From assembly GCF_033807575.1 (NCBI RefSeq), contig NC_084716.1, positions 1,364,001 through 1,428,000 of the forward strand: a stretch of DNA of 64,000 nt. Reading direction: 5' to 3'. Both the position numbers and the translations under genes were made by a program. The DNA is from Cydia pomonella (taxonomy: Eukaryota > Arthropoda > Insecta > Lepidoptera > Tortricidae). The first letter of the stretch is position 1. The number at the start of each line of letters is the position of its first letter. The notes beneath the pieces are model-generated. The model was given only the letters and a program-made list of their open reading frames with translations, was not told where the DNA came from and made no database searches. Below are positions 1 to 10,723 of this stretch, piece by piece.

Positions 1-1330
1 TCGCATGTGATGGCTTCTCTTCTGCACACTTTATTAATCTTTAAGCGTAAGCGTCATTCTATGTCTGTGATTCTGGGCATTTGTTGGTAGTTTTTAAGGT
101 CATAGTTTGGCTTCTGACGTCCCAATTTCTTTTTAAGTCTATTTACCTAGTTCAAGTCAATCAATTAAATTGTTTAACTCCTTGTTAATTCTTACAAATG
201 TATTAGCTTACGTTTTTACTTCCTAAACAGTAAATTAACTTCAAAATCTCATCGAAGTATTTCATATCGAAAACAATTTTAATAAATTACCTACAACGGC
301 ATGACTTAACGCGAAAAATCAATTTTCACTTAACGCGTTTTTGGTAAACTCTCAGCGCAATAACTCAACACTGGCTATCGTCTGTGCCAATAAACAATAA
401 AGAACAATTTTCCCATACCTTTAACACACATGACTTTTACCGACACACACACCTTTATAACCTTTTGTAATAAGGTATAGAGTCGCTAAAATTAGCTGAA
501 GGTAATATTGTTAAAAGTCTAAGTGAAGCTAAGATTCTTAATTTCTTTTTGCAGTTTCCACCTGTTCTATTCCATTAGCATAAGGTTGAGATTGTCTTAA
601 ACAAGGGTAAGAACGGTTCGCGTAGCATAACTAGTTGTCTGGGTGAGTATTAGCGCGCTGGTCTTTTTGGAGTCGCCTAATTGTAGGTTCTCGACGCCTC
701 GTATGAATACTGCACTCGTTTGTAGGGTTGTTCAAAACTTTTACGAAAATTTACTGTGTAGGTAATAAGTATATGGATGTACGAATTTGTTGTGCTTTGC
801 CAAAAACAGAGAAAGAAATTTAGATACCTATTACAAAATGGAAAGCCAGGTTTGTCTATCATTTCAATATAGTTTTCATTAATGATTATATGTATAATTT
901 AATAGAACAACATACTAGGCATCCCGTCTAATACTTGTTAATTAAATATGTCCATTATTTCATATTTAAAGCGTTTTTAGTACTACCTATTCCTTCAAAA
1001 CACACGGTACTGTGAAGCTTTGCTTTTTCTATCAGAAAAAATTGATAAAAAAAATATTACCCGCTTCATAATAACATTAATAACTTATTACTGCCTATTG
1101 GTGGATGACTTTACGACTGTCATTTATGACACAAACTCTTTGTTAATATCAAAGAAACTAGTATCCGAACACCCTGCCGACGCCCACCGTAATCAAATCG
1201 TACACAAATCAAACAATTACAAACAACCAGCAATTATCAGAGTCTCAGCGCGACGCAGCATTATTCAGAACAATTATTACAATAATCGCTCTTAAACTTT
1301 CGAACCAGTATAGAAGTACTCTTCGATTAA
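1..1330. other. No gene recognised
   Basis: AT-rich sequence with only short random open frames. A CTTAACGCG motif occurs at about 305-313 and again at about 331-339, resembling parts of the foldback elements at 5.5 kb and 43.2 kb. I see no exon, RNA gene or clear transposon boundary. Confidence 0.6.
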
Positions 1331-1615
1331 CTCTTGATGCTTGATTTTATACTCATGATCTTAGCCAAGATGGGACACTCTGACAACACCGAAGGTCGAA
1401 TGTGTGGCGAAGAGTACAGTAGCATTACTGAGAGTGTATACTTAATGTGTGAATGTCACGCTGTCGCCAGACAGAGAATGGAGGATTTTGGGACAGGCTA
1501 CCTGACTAAAGCAACTCAAAGCGTCGCGTCGAACAAGCTCTTGAGGACGCTCAAACAGAAAGCATTAGCACTAAAGATCCCCATGGGTCGAAGGCAAAGG
1601 TCTCCAAATCTTTAA
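1331..1615 (+). mobile_element. Degenerate LINE ORF2 C-terminal fragment
   Basis: A 94-codon open frame resembles the C-terminal zinc-knuckle region of R1/Jockey/I-type non-LTR retrotransposon polyproteins. The recognisable core is MCGEE, a degenerate middle, then MCECHAVARQRM and a GYL..KLLR tail; in intact copies this reads C-x2-C-x8-H-x4-C followed by P-A-L-A-R-x-R. Here the first cysteine is glycine (GRMC) and the histidine position is lost (SVYLMCEC), so the fold cannot bind zinc normally. There is a stop just upstream (1328-1330) and no reverse transcriptase region nearby. I read it as an old 5'-truncated LINE copy. The clade is uncertain. Confidence 0.55.
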
Positions 1616-2490
1616 AATAAATTTGGCCAAAATCTTCCACTGACGCTATACGCTGAAGAAAGCGTCACTAAAAACTCAAAATGCTGCTTTATTCCTATTA
1701 ATTGTGACGCTGTAAATCTATGAACAGCACTTGGAGCACTTCCAATGAAAATCAAGAGTCGAAAGTTAAGGATAACTGTTACTTGATACTTGAGACCGAT
1801 CGAGAACAGAACAAGCTAAAAGACGCAGAGCCTCAAATCATTAACTATATCATGGGCAATCTCGTACTAGTCCTATAGACCCCGTTACTCTGGTTCAGAG
1901 ATCTCAGTTCGCGCCAGCAATAACAATTCAAATTATACCCGCGGATCGCTCTGGGCCCGGACCGCGCGGTAAGCTGTCGGCGCCGTGTGTGGCGGCCCTA
2001 ACTCACTGCTGACGGCTCAAATTGAAAAATAAACATGCTGACTGATAGGAAAATGAGCTGACAACCCTACCTTAAAGACAAAGACGCACTTATGCGAGAT
2101 ATATAGCTGCATCCTTGTTTTCAAGATAAACGTTTTAAGTAATTGTGGTGGAGGTTGTTCACTCGCTGTTGGAAATTTGCACGGTTATTGAAAACGAAAT
2201 ATGTGAGTAATTGGGATTTGGAAGCGGGTTTTATGATTGACTTGGCGTTTAAAAAGCGTGTAGTATATTTTCTTATTCTACACTCGTAAAGATTACTAAG
2301 TACTTTCAGTTACATGTAGGTATACCTATCTTTAGTTATGGCCTTATCCATAAGGCTTGTTTACCTACAAAATTTATTATAGAATAGCTGTAAAGTCTAA
2401 GTAAATCATCGTTCATATTTGGCAGCTAATGTAGGCACCATACATACATCACTGGTTACCAAAAAACATTACTTTAAATATTAAAAAAAC
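1616..2490. other. No gene recognised; CpG-rich patch at 1915-2020
   Basis: Mostly AT-rich. About 1915-2020 is strikingly GC- and CpG-rich and contains GCG/GTAAGC, which could be a splice donor of a short exon or part of an old repeat. No open frame of note accompanies it. Confidence 0.4.
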
Positions 2491-2733
2491 TTTACAGTAC
2501 ATATGGGGCTACTTTATAGCACTAGTGCGAGAAGTAGCATATTACGTTACTGTGTCGAACATTTAAAGGGCCATATGTACTGTAAAACGTTGTACGATAC
2601 ATGTGCGAATAGGTAATTCGCAACTCGTGTCGATTTAAAACACTCCCTTCGGTCGTGTTTTAATTTATCGCCACTCGTTTCGAATTTCCTATTTTTCGCA
2701 CTTGTATCGTAATGTACTATTATAGTACATATG
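2491..2733. mobile_element. Foldback MITE
   Basis: Two nested inverted repeats are visible. TTTACAGTACATATGG at 2491-2506 pairs with CCATATGTACTGTAAA near 2570-2585, and the stretch from about 2570 (catatgtact...tacgatacatgtgcga) pairs imperfectly with the end near 2733. Between them lies a palindromic middle with CACTCCCTTCGGTCGTG. No coding capacity. This matches the look of interspersed lepidopteran foldback repeats. The exact target duplication is not clear. Confidence 0.6.
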
Positions 2734-3769
2734 TTTGATAAAGCTAATGCCAACCCTTATTAAACTACATATTTTGAATTACCCATTAAGTTGACTAACA
2801 GAAACCAGAATTCCTTCTCAAAAAACGCCACAATAATCGATTTCAATTCCATTATTGGCGCCCAAAATCATAACCAGTGTTTGCACTTTAAAACTTTTAA
2901 TTTTATTTCTGATATTTATCTGTTATCTCTTTCATACTTATTGGTGTGCGATTAATATACCCGTGCCAAAGAAAGCTCATCGTTATTTTTATTTTTCTTA
3001 AGTTTAATATGAACTTATAGTTTTGTCTATTGTTCTAGCGAACATGGACGCAAAATATGAACGCAAAGTGTGAATACACTTATTATGAAATGTTGATAGT
3101 CGGCAAGCTTAAGAAGCCTTCTTTGGTGCATATCAAATCACGTTGCGACTTTAAATACCGATTGCAAGGGTCACAGATGAAGTCACTCCGCGCCAAATAA
3201 AGAACGTTCGAAGGTACGATTGATAATTAATTACCAGCCTTGGCAGAATAAACAAAAGGAGGTTATAAATCGTGAATATGTGCGTACGCGCCGCCGGCGC
3301 GGCCGGAGCCGTGGAAGAAGAACGGCTGAAGAGTCTTGCCCATCACAACTCTCATATTAGTACCTAATCTAACCATTTTTTAGAAGATTGTTTTTTTTTT
3401 GACCGAGCGTTAGCGAAGGTCTCCGTTCAAGCTTGGGATTTCGTTTTTCCGGATGTTCTCCTCTACGGGTAGTCAATTCTCGAGAAATTTTGTGAGCAGG
3501 GTCGATGATTAAATAGATTGTTTTCTGGATTCAGATTTTGGATTATAACTTTTTTTTGAAAAGTGATACTTTTTTTATTATGACTTACATATGTATGCAA
3601 ATTTACAGCTCAATCGGAAACGGTGAAGTGGATCAAATTTAACTTGCAAGATTTGATTACAAACAGACAACGGTCAGGTGAAAGTAAATAAAAGCTTGTA
3701 AAAACGGGATATACCTATATGTACCAAAGTCGTCAACTTGTATTGTATTGTTCATAGAAATGACGTTGT
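2734..3769. other. No gene recognised
   Basis: AT-rich intergenic or intronic DNA. A short GC cluster (about 3285-3320, GCGCCGCCGGCGCGGCCGG) stands out but has no open frame or splice context I can support. Confidence 0.5.
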
Positions 3770-4252
3770 TTAAAGCGGGCCACTCACACACCTGCCGCAG
3801 GGACAATACCGGTCGCACGGCGGTCGGAGCAATTTTAGGCTGTTTTCTACACACTAGCCTGCCACTTAGTGTGTAAGTGATAGTCCAGCTGAACGCACCT
3901 CGACGAGAATGGCTCCTGCACCAAAGGATTGGTATCGCCTTGGCACTTTCTGTGCTACCGAAAAAAAAACACGTTCTTTATTCATTGTGACAAGTGACCT
4001 CCGTTTGGTTCGGTAGTCGCCAATGAACTGACTGGAATTGCCCCAATCGTACTACACATGTAACAACCTACCACCGCCCTGGTAGATTGATACAATCTAG
4101 GGAGCTAGGAAGGTCTTGCGCCCCTGCCGCCCTGCTGCAGGCCCAATCTATAAATTGCCCCTGCTTCTCTACACACACCACAATTAAGGAGGCAATTAAG
4201 GGTCCAATTCCAATATTGCCCCTGCGGCAGGTGTGTGAGTGGCCCGCTTTAA
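3770..4252. mobile_element. TTAA-flanked TIR element (piggyBac-type MITE)
   Basis: TTAA at 3770-3773 and 4249-4252 flanks a 475-bp element whose ends are inverted repeats. The first 29 bases (AGCGGGCCACTCACACACCT, then GCCGCAGGG) are repeated perfectly inverted at the other end and continue imperfectly for a few more bases. There is no transposase frame. A TTAA target duplication is characteristic of piggyBac transposition. The termini do not start with the usual CCC, so assignment to that superfamily rests mainly on the target site. Confidence 0.7.
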
Positions 4253-4431
4253 GCTTCAACTTGCCCTGTTAGTACCCGTACCTATGTAATAGGTTTGTTG
4301 ATTAGTTAGTGTATTAGTATTGGTCAAATCTTGAAAGCTAAATTTGTCCAGTATCTCGATTTGCAATTGAGCTGAAAATTTTCATACATATGTAAGTCGG
4401 ATGACAATGCAATATTAATGGTACCATCTAT

Positions 4432-4601
4432 GTGATCTGATGATGGAGACAGGAGGTAGCCATAAGAACTCTGTGATGAAACAACGCAACCTAATTAAGT
4501 TTGGGTTTTTTAGAATTATCTCGATGAGTATTAGGTGCCTGCGGTAAGCAAAGTACAGTCAGCGTGAAAATCTTGTACCAAAAATGTTTTTTTTTTGCCA
4601 A
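4432..4601 (+). repeat. Interspersed repeat, copy 1 (partner at 24.6 kb)
   Basis: Contains GATGGAGACAGGAGGT, GCCATA, ACAACGCAACCTAAT, TTTGGGT and GAGTATTAG in the same order and orientation as 24596-24770. The copies differ by scattered substitutions and small gaps, so they are old. Both end in A/T runs. The element class is unknown to me and no coding frame is present. Confidence 0.6.
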
Positions 4602-5291
4602 CAACTTATCCTAAAATGTGCTTCACCCTGATGCGCTTTCGGGATGCGGTCTTCTGCATGGCGAGATCGTTCGGTCTGGTCTTATTTCTTAATTTTTCTA
4701 AGGCCTAGTTTATTTACGAACACTATTACCCTTCTATATGAATTGGATGTAAACAAAACGGGTTATTGCTTGCTTTGTAAATAATTTGTTTAGGTGAACA
4801 TTATTACACATTAATAACACACACACAATTACATTAATTTACATTTACACACTTAGCGAATGAACTCCAAACTAAATTACCTCTTCTGCTGCAGTGTTTG
4901 TAAAACGATCAAAAACAAGTTCTTACATGCCAAAGACTGATGAATAATCAAACTGAAATCACCTTATAGTTTACACTGAGTGCGCCCCACAGATTTAACT
5001 GACAATTCTTATACCTTATTTCAACGACATAAGGTCTACACAAGGTAATGCTTTTAGTAAAGCCGAACGCTAGCCCTAACACGCGAACAAGAGATCAGTC
5101 CCCAGGTCACTGACCTCAGGCACCTCGGCTACAGGTATAGGAGTGCACTTCGTCCTTAAAAGCCCCTTATCAGTAGACGTCCGAAAACATTCTGATAAAT
5201 GCGAGAACGCGAGAACATCGCGAATGTTAGAAAGGTTCCGTAGTCATACAGAGAAAATGGCTGTTTAATCTTGTGTACTATAGTATCTGCA
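4602..5291. other. No gene recognised
   Basis: AT-rich, with short CA-rich stretches around 4818-4850. I see no supported feature. Confidence 0.5.
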
Positions 5292-5390
5292 TACCAAACT
5301 GTAGACCGAGGTCAATCTTTTCGTTCACACTTGTCTGATCGTGGCAAGAGTGACAGAGATAGTGATATGACCCCGGTCCTCAGTTTGGCT
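5292..5390. mobile_element. Short foldback MITE
   Basis: About 25-bp imperfect inverted arms: ACCAAACTGTAGACCGAGGT at the left end and its near reverse complement (ACCCCGGTCCTCAGTTTGG) at the right, with a roughly 50-bp loop. No coding capacity and no clear target duplication. Confidence 0.5.
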
Positions 5391-5450
5391 TGCGGCTACG
5401 TGCGTGTCAGAATTATACATATGTTACCCTAAAAACCCAAACGCATCGGT

Positions 5451-5700
5451 GAAAACTAGTTTTAACTGGAATTTTTAGTCATAACTGGTTTTCGCTAAGT
5501 GCCTTGGTGAAAACGCGTTTTCACTTAGGCAATACAGTACCCCTAGTTTTGTATGAGATTTTTGACTTTCCTAAACGTCCCGCTTGGCGCGCTGTTCAAA
5601 AACCCATACAAAATGAGACTTAACGCAAACGCGTACGTCACGTTTCGCTATCGACTAAATTTACACTAGGAGTACGGAAAACTAGTCTTCACTAGGGTCG
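5451..5700. mobile_element. Composite degraded foldback element
   Basis: GTGAAAACTAGTTTTAACTGG near 5451 and GGAAAACTAGTCTTCACTAG near 5680 look like opposing termini. The inner part (5545-5675) shares CGTCCCGCTTGGCGCGCTGTT, ATGAGACTTAACGCAAACGC and AAATTTACACTAGG with the right half of the foldback element at 43198-43382. The left arm of that foldback is missing here, so this is a truncated copy of the same family joined to a second palindromic repeat. Confidence 0.5.
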
Positions 5701-5720
5701 CGTCACAAAATCCACTCTTG

Positions 5721-6361
5721 AGTGTATTTTTTGCATGGATGTGCAATATATAGCAGCAGACTACTTCAAACTTACAAATTGACTATACAATCAAAGAGCC
5801 AGGCCACGGGACCACTGACGAAGTTATTTACCATACAGGCCTAAACACTGAACAGGAATCAATGTTGCCGATTGTAAAAATGTAACTTGCAGGCTTAAGA
5901 TTTCAAAGAAATAAGGGATGTCAAAAAAGCGGGCTAAAAGTAACATCATTAAATCTTTTTACATGAAAATTTTGATAGGTACCTAGGTAAAATCTTCATG
6001 GGTGAAATAATTCCCATTCGATTCAAGCCCCCAAAGTAAGTCTGAGGTAAGTGCTCGTATGCGGTATCGTGTGTCGTTGTTTATTCGCAGCGGCGCGTTT
6101 GACCGCGATACGCTAAAAGCGCCAATCTGTCCTAACCCGACTCGACCATACCGAGCACAGGGCAAGTTTACATGTAATAGTAGGTTTTAAATCAAACAAC
6201 CTGAATGAAATTTATATTGAGCGGACGAAAATGCAATGTTCCCTACATTACATTTGTTCCCTCCCTACCCTGTTCGAGAACCGCTGTGGTAGAAAAAGTC
6301 TAGTAAAGACAGAACAACAGTGAATCGAATGGGAATTATTTCTATTTTTTTTTATATACTA
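5721..6361. other. Unassigned; contains a 22-bp perfect inverted repeat
   Basis: GAAATAATTCCCATTCGATT (then CA) at 6004-6025 recurs in perfect inverted orientation at 6321-6342, 295 bp apart. The interval has no convincing reading frame. It may be the remains of a TIR element, but the termini show no target duplication. Confidence 0.4.
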
Positions 6362-6450
6362 GGCCGGTGGCAAACAAGCATACGGCCCGCCTCATGGTAA
6401 GCAGTCTCCGTAGCCTATGTACGCCTGCAACTCCAGAGGACCTACTACTG
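6362..6450 (-). mobile_element. Retroposon 3'-end fragment
   Basis: Read on the minus strand this is the conserved tail ending TACCATGAGGCGGGCCGTAT, GCTTGTTTGCCACCGG, shared with copies at 50672-50960 (plus) and 57547-57880 (minus). The plus copy ends in an A-run, which sets the sense strand. Only about 90 bp remain here. It is probably the 3' end of a LINE or a SINE derived from it. Confidence 0.6.
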
Positions 6451-7187
6451 GACTACTTAGTTAATGTAGTTTTTTTGCAACTCCTAATTAGTTTTAAGAG
6501 TTTCATTTCTCCACTACCTAAAGGTTGTCTGGAAGAGATTGCCGTAAAAATTGAGTATTTAATGATCATGCATTGCATATAATATTAAATACATATACCT
6601 GTTAATTATCTCAATGTATATAAAAATTGGGCATGTCTACGCAAAATGGTAACAGAATTTGATCTAGTCAAATCAGGACTTGAATGTTGATAGGTGTGCG
6701 TCTACACAGATGCCCTTTCACTTAATAGGTCGACGTGACACTCCCAAATTCAGCATTTTATGCCGGGCCATCGTTAAACAGTGCTTGCTTAGTTATCATT
6801 GTTTAATTTATTTTTTATAAAATTTATTAATTATTTGACTAAGCCTAATAATTTGCAACTCCATATAACCCAGGCCCCCTAATGCACCACCGTAATGATA
6901 TGCGCCGCCCGCGCCCGCGGCCGCTCTCTGATAACATTGCTAATGAGATGCACCATACTCGTCATAATAGCCGTAAGCACTACTTAAAAACCAGTTTGAA
7001 TTTAGACATTATTGCGAGGATATACGGTTTCCAATTGAATGAGTTTTCCCATGGCTGTTACGCGTGGTGCTAAATATTTGTTGCGACGTCTCCTTTGCAG
7101 TTTTTTTGCTACTTATCAAATGTTTATTAAGCGAGATATGAATATTCAGCGCATAATATTTCATTCAACTATTGTATATATATTATA
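6451..7187. other. No gene recognised
   Basis: AT-rich, with a short GC-rich island (about 6903-6930, GCCGCCCGCGCCCGCGGCCG). No exon or repeat boundary can be supported. Confidence 0.5.
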
Positions 7188-7662
7188 CAGGTGACCTTAG
7201 CCATTGGACAAACCCTGAAATCCCACGTAGGGTTACTTCTCAGGAATGCTCTGACATTAATATTTTTTTTAATTATAACATAAGATAAAAAAATAATGTT
7301 TCGAACAAAAGTTATTTGCAATAATCGACATCAAAAAGAGACACACTGTGTTAATCTTTGGCAGTGTTTTTGACAATTTGTTTGAAATATTTGATAATGA
7401 TGACATTTTTCAAAAGTCAGAAGCTTATTAGTGTCATAAATAAAAAGGATAATCAAAAAGGTCGAAGAAGGTTCCATACTATTCTTTGAGGATATGACCT
7501 GAGGAGGTACTAACACATACAAGCTGCTCCAAAGTAAAAAATGGTAATTTGTTAATTTCTTCGAAACCGCTACACCGGTTGTTATGATACTTTGTACACT
7601 GGTTCTAAATACCCTAATGCATATGTACATTTCGGCTTTGTCCAATGGCTAGGGACACACTG
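7188..7662. mobile_element. TIR element flanked by TATA (Tc1/mariner-like MITE)
   Basis: A 475-bp element beginning CAGGTGACCTTAGCCATTGG and ending with a near inverted copy (CCAATGGCTAGGGACACACTG). Both flanks read TATA (7184-7187 and 7663-7666), consistent with a TA or TATA target duplication. The minus strand has a 104-codon open frame (7331-7645), but it shows no transposase motif and I do not treat it as a gene. The ends match over roughly 25 of 30 bases. Confidence 0.6.
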
Positions 7663-7862
7663 TATAGTATTGGACCCAATCGCGTTCTGAGGTTCTGCCA
7701 TCATCTCAAATGGGTAACCGACGAGGAAAAGCGTGGCCAGGACGCTATTTACGTACTTATTTACCTACATGTTTTATTTTAAAAGCCTTCACGAGATTCA
7801 GCAGTTATAAAATGTTCGACGCGCAAAAAGACGTTAGTAATCAAAAATCAAATCCATAGAAT

Positions 7863-7999
7863 CAGACCAAGTTAAGTTGGCAGCGGTTTTGATAGGCCAG
7901 ACGGTGACAGTGTTAAATAAATTCATAGAAGTTTGACATTTAAAATAACACTTTCACCGCCTGAGCTATTAAAAATTGCTGCCAACTTATCTTGGTCTG
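7863..7999. mobile_element. Foldback MITE
   Basis: The left arm CAGACCAAGTTAAGTTGGCA matches the inverted right arm (TGCCAACTTATCTTGGTCTG) with few differences. The loop is about 90 bp. No coding capacity. No target duplication is clear at the arm ends, suggesting an old copy. Confidence 0.6.
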
Positions 8000-8403
8000 G
8001 CTTTAACAGTTTTAGAACAACAAAGTAAAATCGAAATTGGGCTTCTCTCGGTCTTGTTACTTTGAATGAATATAAAAATCTCATTTAAGCACCGTCATAA
8101 TATCGATTAAACCTACCAGGCAAACAAAGCTCGTTAAGAGTAAAAATTGCCCAAACTCAATTAAAGTAAGTGCCGGGCAACCCTAGAATTAGCGGGCTTG
8201 ATTCGTTTTTAACAGCTAGCTCCTTACTTATGATCGCCTGGTACCCTCGGTAAACTTCGACTTTCTTTGTTTGTTTATTCATGTAAACAACTTACATAAC
8301 ATTAGTAACATTACTATACAAATTAACCACAAGTAATGTAATGGAAAATGGAGTAAAATAATTATAATATTGCATGCGCTTTTCCAGCCGGATTACGATC
8401 TTA
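8000..8403. other. No gene recognised
   Basis: AT-rich. A TTTGTTTGTTTATTCATG stretch near 8270 resembles the tail region of minus-strand LINE 3' ends but is too short to assign. Confidence 0.4.
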
Positions 8404-8727
8404 TATTGGATCCTAATTCGTTATTCGTATTCGCGGGCTGGGTTTCCGCAACTCGACGTCGCAATTCGCGCCTATTTTGCGTGATGGTGTGTTGACGGCA
8501 CTACTCCTGCCAACCCAACTCTACCAGGAAGCCTAGCAGACCCTTGATGTTGCCGACGACTTCTGGGAGAGACCCCGGGGAACCGAGGTATTGTGCCCGG
8601 TATTCTGCCACCCCTGGGCATTCAAGAATGACGTGGGCGGCTGTCTCCTCCTCCTCCATGCACGCTCTGCAGAGGGGGCTATCTGTAACACGTAGGGTTA
8701 ATAGGTGTTTGTTTATTGGATCCTAAT
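8404..8727 (-). mobile_element. 5'-truncated LINE insertion with 14-bp target duplication
   Basis: TATTGGATCCTAAT occurs at 8404-8417 and again at 8714-8727. Between them lies the 3' end of a non-LTR retrotransposon on the minus strand: the last 71 codons of ORF2 and about 83 bp of 3' UTR. A perfect 14-bp direct repeat with severe 5' truncation is the usual signature of target-primed reverse transcription. The perfect duplication and intact reading frame suggest a relatively young insertion. Confidence 0.8.
8501..8713 (-). CDS. LINE ORF2 C-terminus (zinc knuckle), partial
   Basis: The minus-strand frame ends at a TAG (8501-8503) and is cut at its 5' side by the insertion boundary. It encodes a C-x2-C-x8-H-x4-C zinc knuckle in CRACMEEEETAAHVILEC followed by PGVAEYRAQYLGSPGS and GFLVELGWQE. 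This arrangement is known at the C-terminus of Jockey/R1/I-type LINE polyproteins, downstream of the reverse transcriptase and, in some clades, RNase H. All zinc ligands are intact, unlike the copy at 1331-1615. The reverse transcriptase and endonuclease are absent, so the fragment is not autonomous. The exact clade is uncertain. Confidence 0.8.
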   Translation of the reverse strand, partial: NKHLLTLRVTDSPLCRACMEEEETAAHVILECPGVAEYRAQYLGSPGSLPEVVGNIKGLLGFLVELGWQE

Positions 8728-10354
8728 CGTAAAGATCTCTCGAAAAGCTTCACACTAATTAGTTCTGTCTGGATTGCAACTTTTTCGAAAACACTACTAA
8801 TCGACACATTTAAGAACCTAAAAATATTGGGAATCTACTAATCTTAAAGTTAATGCGCTACCTTTCATAGTCTTTACAGTTCGTTACATTTCTCATTCTT
8901 TATTTAGTATTATTTTCATGGTCACATCTGTTTACTTAAATCTTTTTGGCCTTTTTTATATGATTAGCAAACATAATAAACATTTATAAGTATGCTGGTG
9001 GGCATTGAGTTTTTTCGGAGGCATTCCAGAAAAGTTTGTCTTTTTTTGTGTACACTTCGATTTAAATTCGATGTATATCATACATATTTCTGCAGGTTAT
9101 TTAGGTGGCTGCCATACGCGTCACGTCCCCGTGAAAGTAGACCTTTCGTTGAATACTCGTTTGTCTTAAATAAAATAGTACCTAAGTAATGGTAGTGGAC
9201 TTTTTACTTGAATACCCCATCAAATTATCACGTACATTAACGCTAAATTATAAGGCAATATCAATGCAGTTTGTATAAACAGTTAATTCATTCCATACCT
9301 TCTAGTAAGCCGCATGAATAAAAGATGTTCACCCTTGACCTATTATCGTCGCGGTCAGGCTTCGATTTGCAACTTAGTTCGCTATATTAGCATTTTGAAG
9401 TGGAACATCTATAAATGGAACCTTGGTAAGATGAAATGTTTAGAATTTTTTTCGCAAAATTTTCAGTTTTAATACTAGTTTATATCGCTGACTGTATTTT
9501 TCTTTCATTAGGTAACTAACACTTATCGAGGCAATTATAACAACCCCAAACACAGGGTTGCGTGGTTTTATCACAAAATTCCTATGCCCACCTATTACGT
9601 CTAACATCAGATTATCTCGATGAGACCATAATATTGCATTGTCACCTAACTTACATATGTATATGAAATTACAATTCAATCAAATAATGGGAAATGGATC
9701 TAATATAGCTTCAAGATTAGGTCCATACAAAAATATGTTTATTCAGGAAACAGCTTACAAATGTTACTAAAGGTTGTCAATACCTAAAGCGCGCACTGTC
9801 TATTTGTATCGGAGTTAATGAGATAGCACTATCACTGCTACTGGGCCTGGGCAAGGGAATTAATAACAAACGTATTGAAATAAATAATATAAAAGTGGAT
9901 CAGGTACATATCAGGCGGTTTAGGTACAAATGTTCTGAAATTGTGATTTTAATTGCAGACCCATAAGTAAAAAATATAAAGACAAAAACGTTTAATGGTG
10001 ACTTTCAGACCAATATTTGCAATGATTTTCTATCAAGCCGATTACGATCAATCATGTATCGAGTACGGCCACGGTCTTTGAAATATAATTAATATTAACA
10101 TTTTTTTTGCTTTACAAATACTTTTTCTTAAAAAACTGCTTAAGTAACATCAATTTCAACGAATTGGGTGTTGAGCCTAAAATCTGCTTCGTAACTCGAA
10201 ATATCTCACCTCCCCTAAGTCAAAATAACCTAGGATTTGTGACACATAATTTTAACACAAATAATTCGATGTTGATTCATTAAAATAAACGTAAGCTATG
10301 GGCTTACCTTTAAATCGTATTTGGACCGAATAAAGCAACTGCAGTTAAAAATAA
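8728..10354. other. No gene recognised
   Basis: Long AT-rich stretch. Short open frames at 8992-9189 (plus) and 9440-9679 (minus) show no recognisable motif or splice context. I see no clear repeat boundary. Confidence 0.5.
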
Positions 10355-10723
10355 TTAAATATTTGGTTAATAAAACCACTAAACAAACATGAGCACCGCT
10401 ATAATTACGATCTACTTTTTTCAACGTGTGGTATTCTTCCCGTGCTAAGTAAAGTCGTATATTTAAATATTTTACATAGCTACTATAGTGAAGAATTTAA
10501 AGTAAGAAGAATAAGTAAACGAAACACTAGGCCAACTAACACAATTAAACTATTGCAACCTTCAGTTAAAAATTACTACAGAAAAAGAACAAGAGAATAT
10601 ATGATCCCAAAGATTTATAATGAGTACCCACTATTGCTTGACGAGACTAAGCTAAGAATAGGCAGTTTGAAATTACAACTCAAAAAACTGTTATTAGATA
10701 AATATAAGATTTCAAATACATAA
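10355..10723 (+). mobile_element. LINE ORF2 C-terminal fragment (Jockey/CR1-like)
   Basis: The frame is open from 10355 to a TAA just after 10720. It reads YDLLFSTCGILPVLSKVVYL, then a short linker, RNTRPTNTIKLLQPSVKNYY, EYMIPKIYNEYP and a lysine-rich LKLQLKKLLLDKY end. This order (GxLP near a helix, NTR, Y-x-x-P-K-I-Y-N-x-x-P, K-x-x-L-K-x-x-L-L) is typical of the C-terminal tail of Jockey/CR1-type LINE polyproteins. No reverse transcriptase motif lies upstream, so it is a 5'-truncated copy. The sequence after the stop (AT-rich, AATAAA-like) would be its 3' UTR. The frame has no stop, so decay is moderate. Confidence 0.6.

Noticed and set aside
1020..1295. 91-codon plus-strand frame
   Set aside because: Hydrophobic, T/A-driven composition with no domain or splice signal.
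5983..6165. 60-codon minus-strand frame GLESNGNYFTHEDF
   Set aside because: Seemed vaguely familiar but I could not tie it to a family; it overlaps the 22-bp inverted repeat.
7331..7645. 104-codon minus-strand frame as a gene
   Set aside because: It lies entirely inside a TIR element and has no transposase or other motif.
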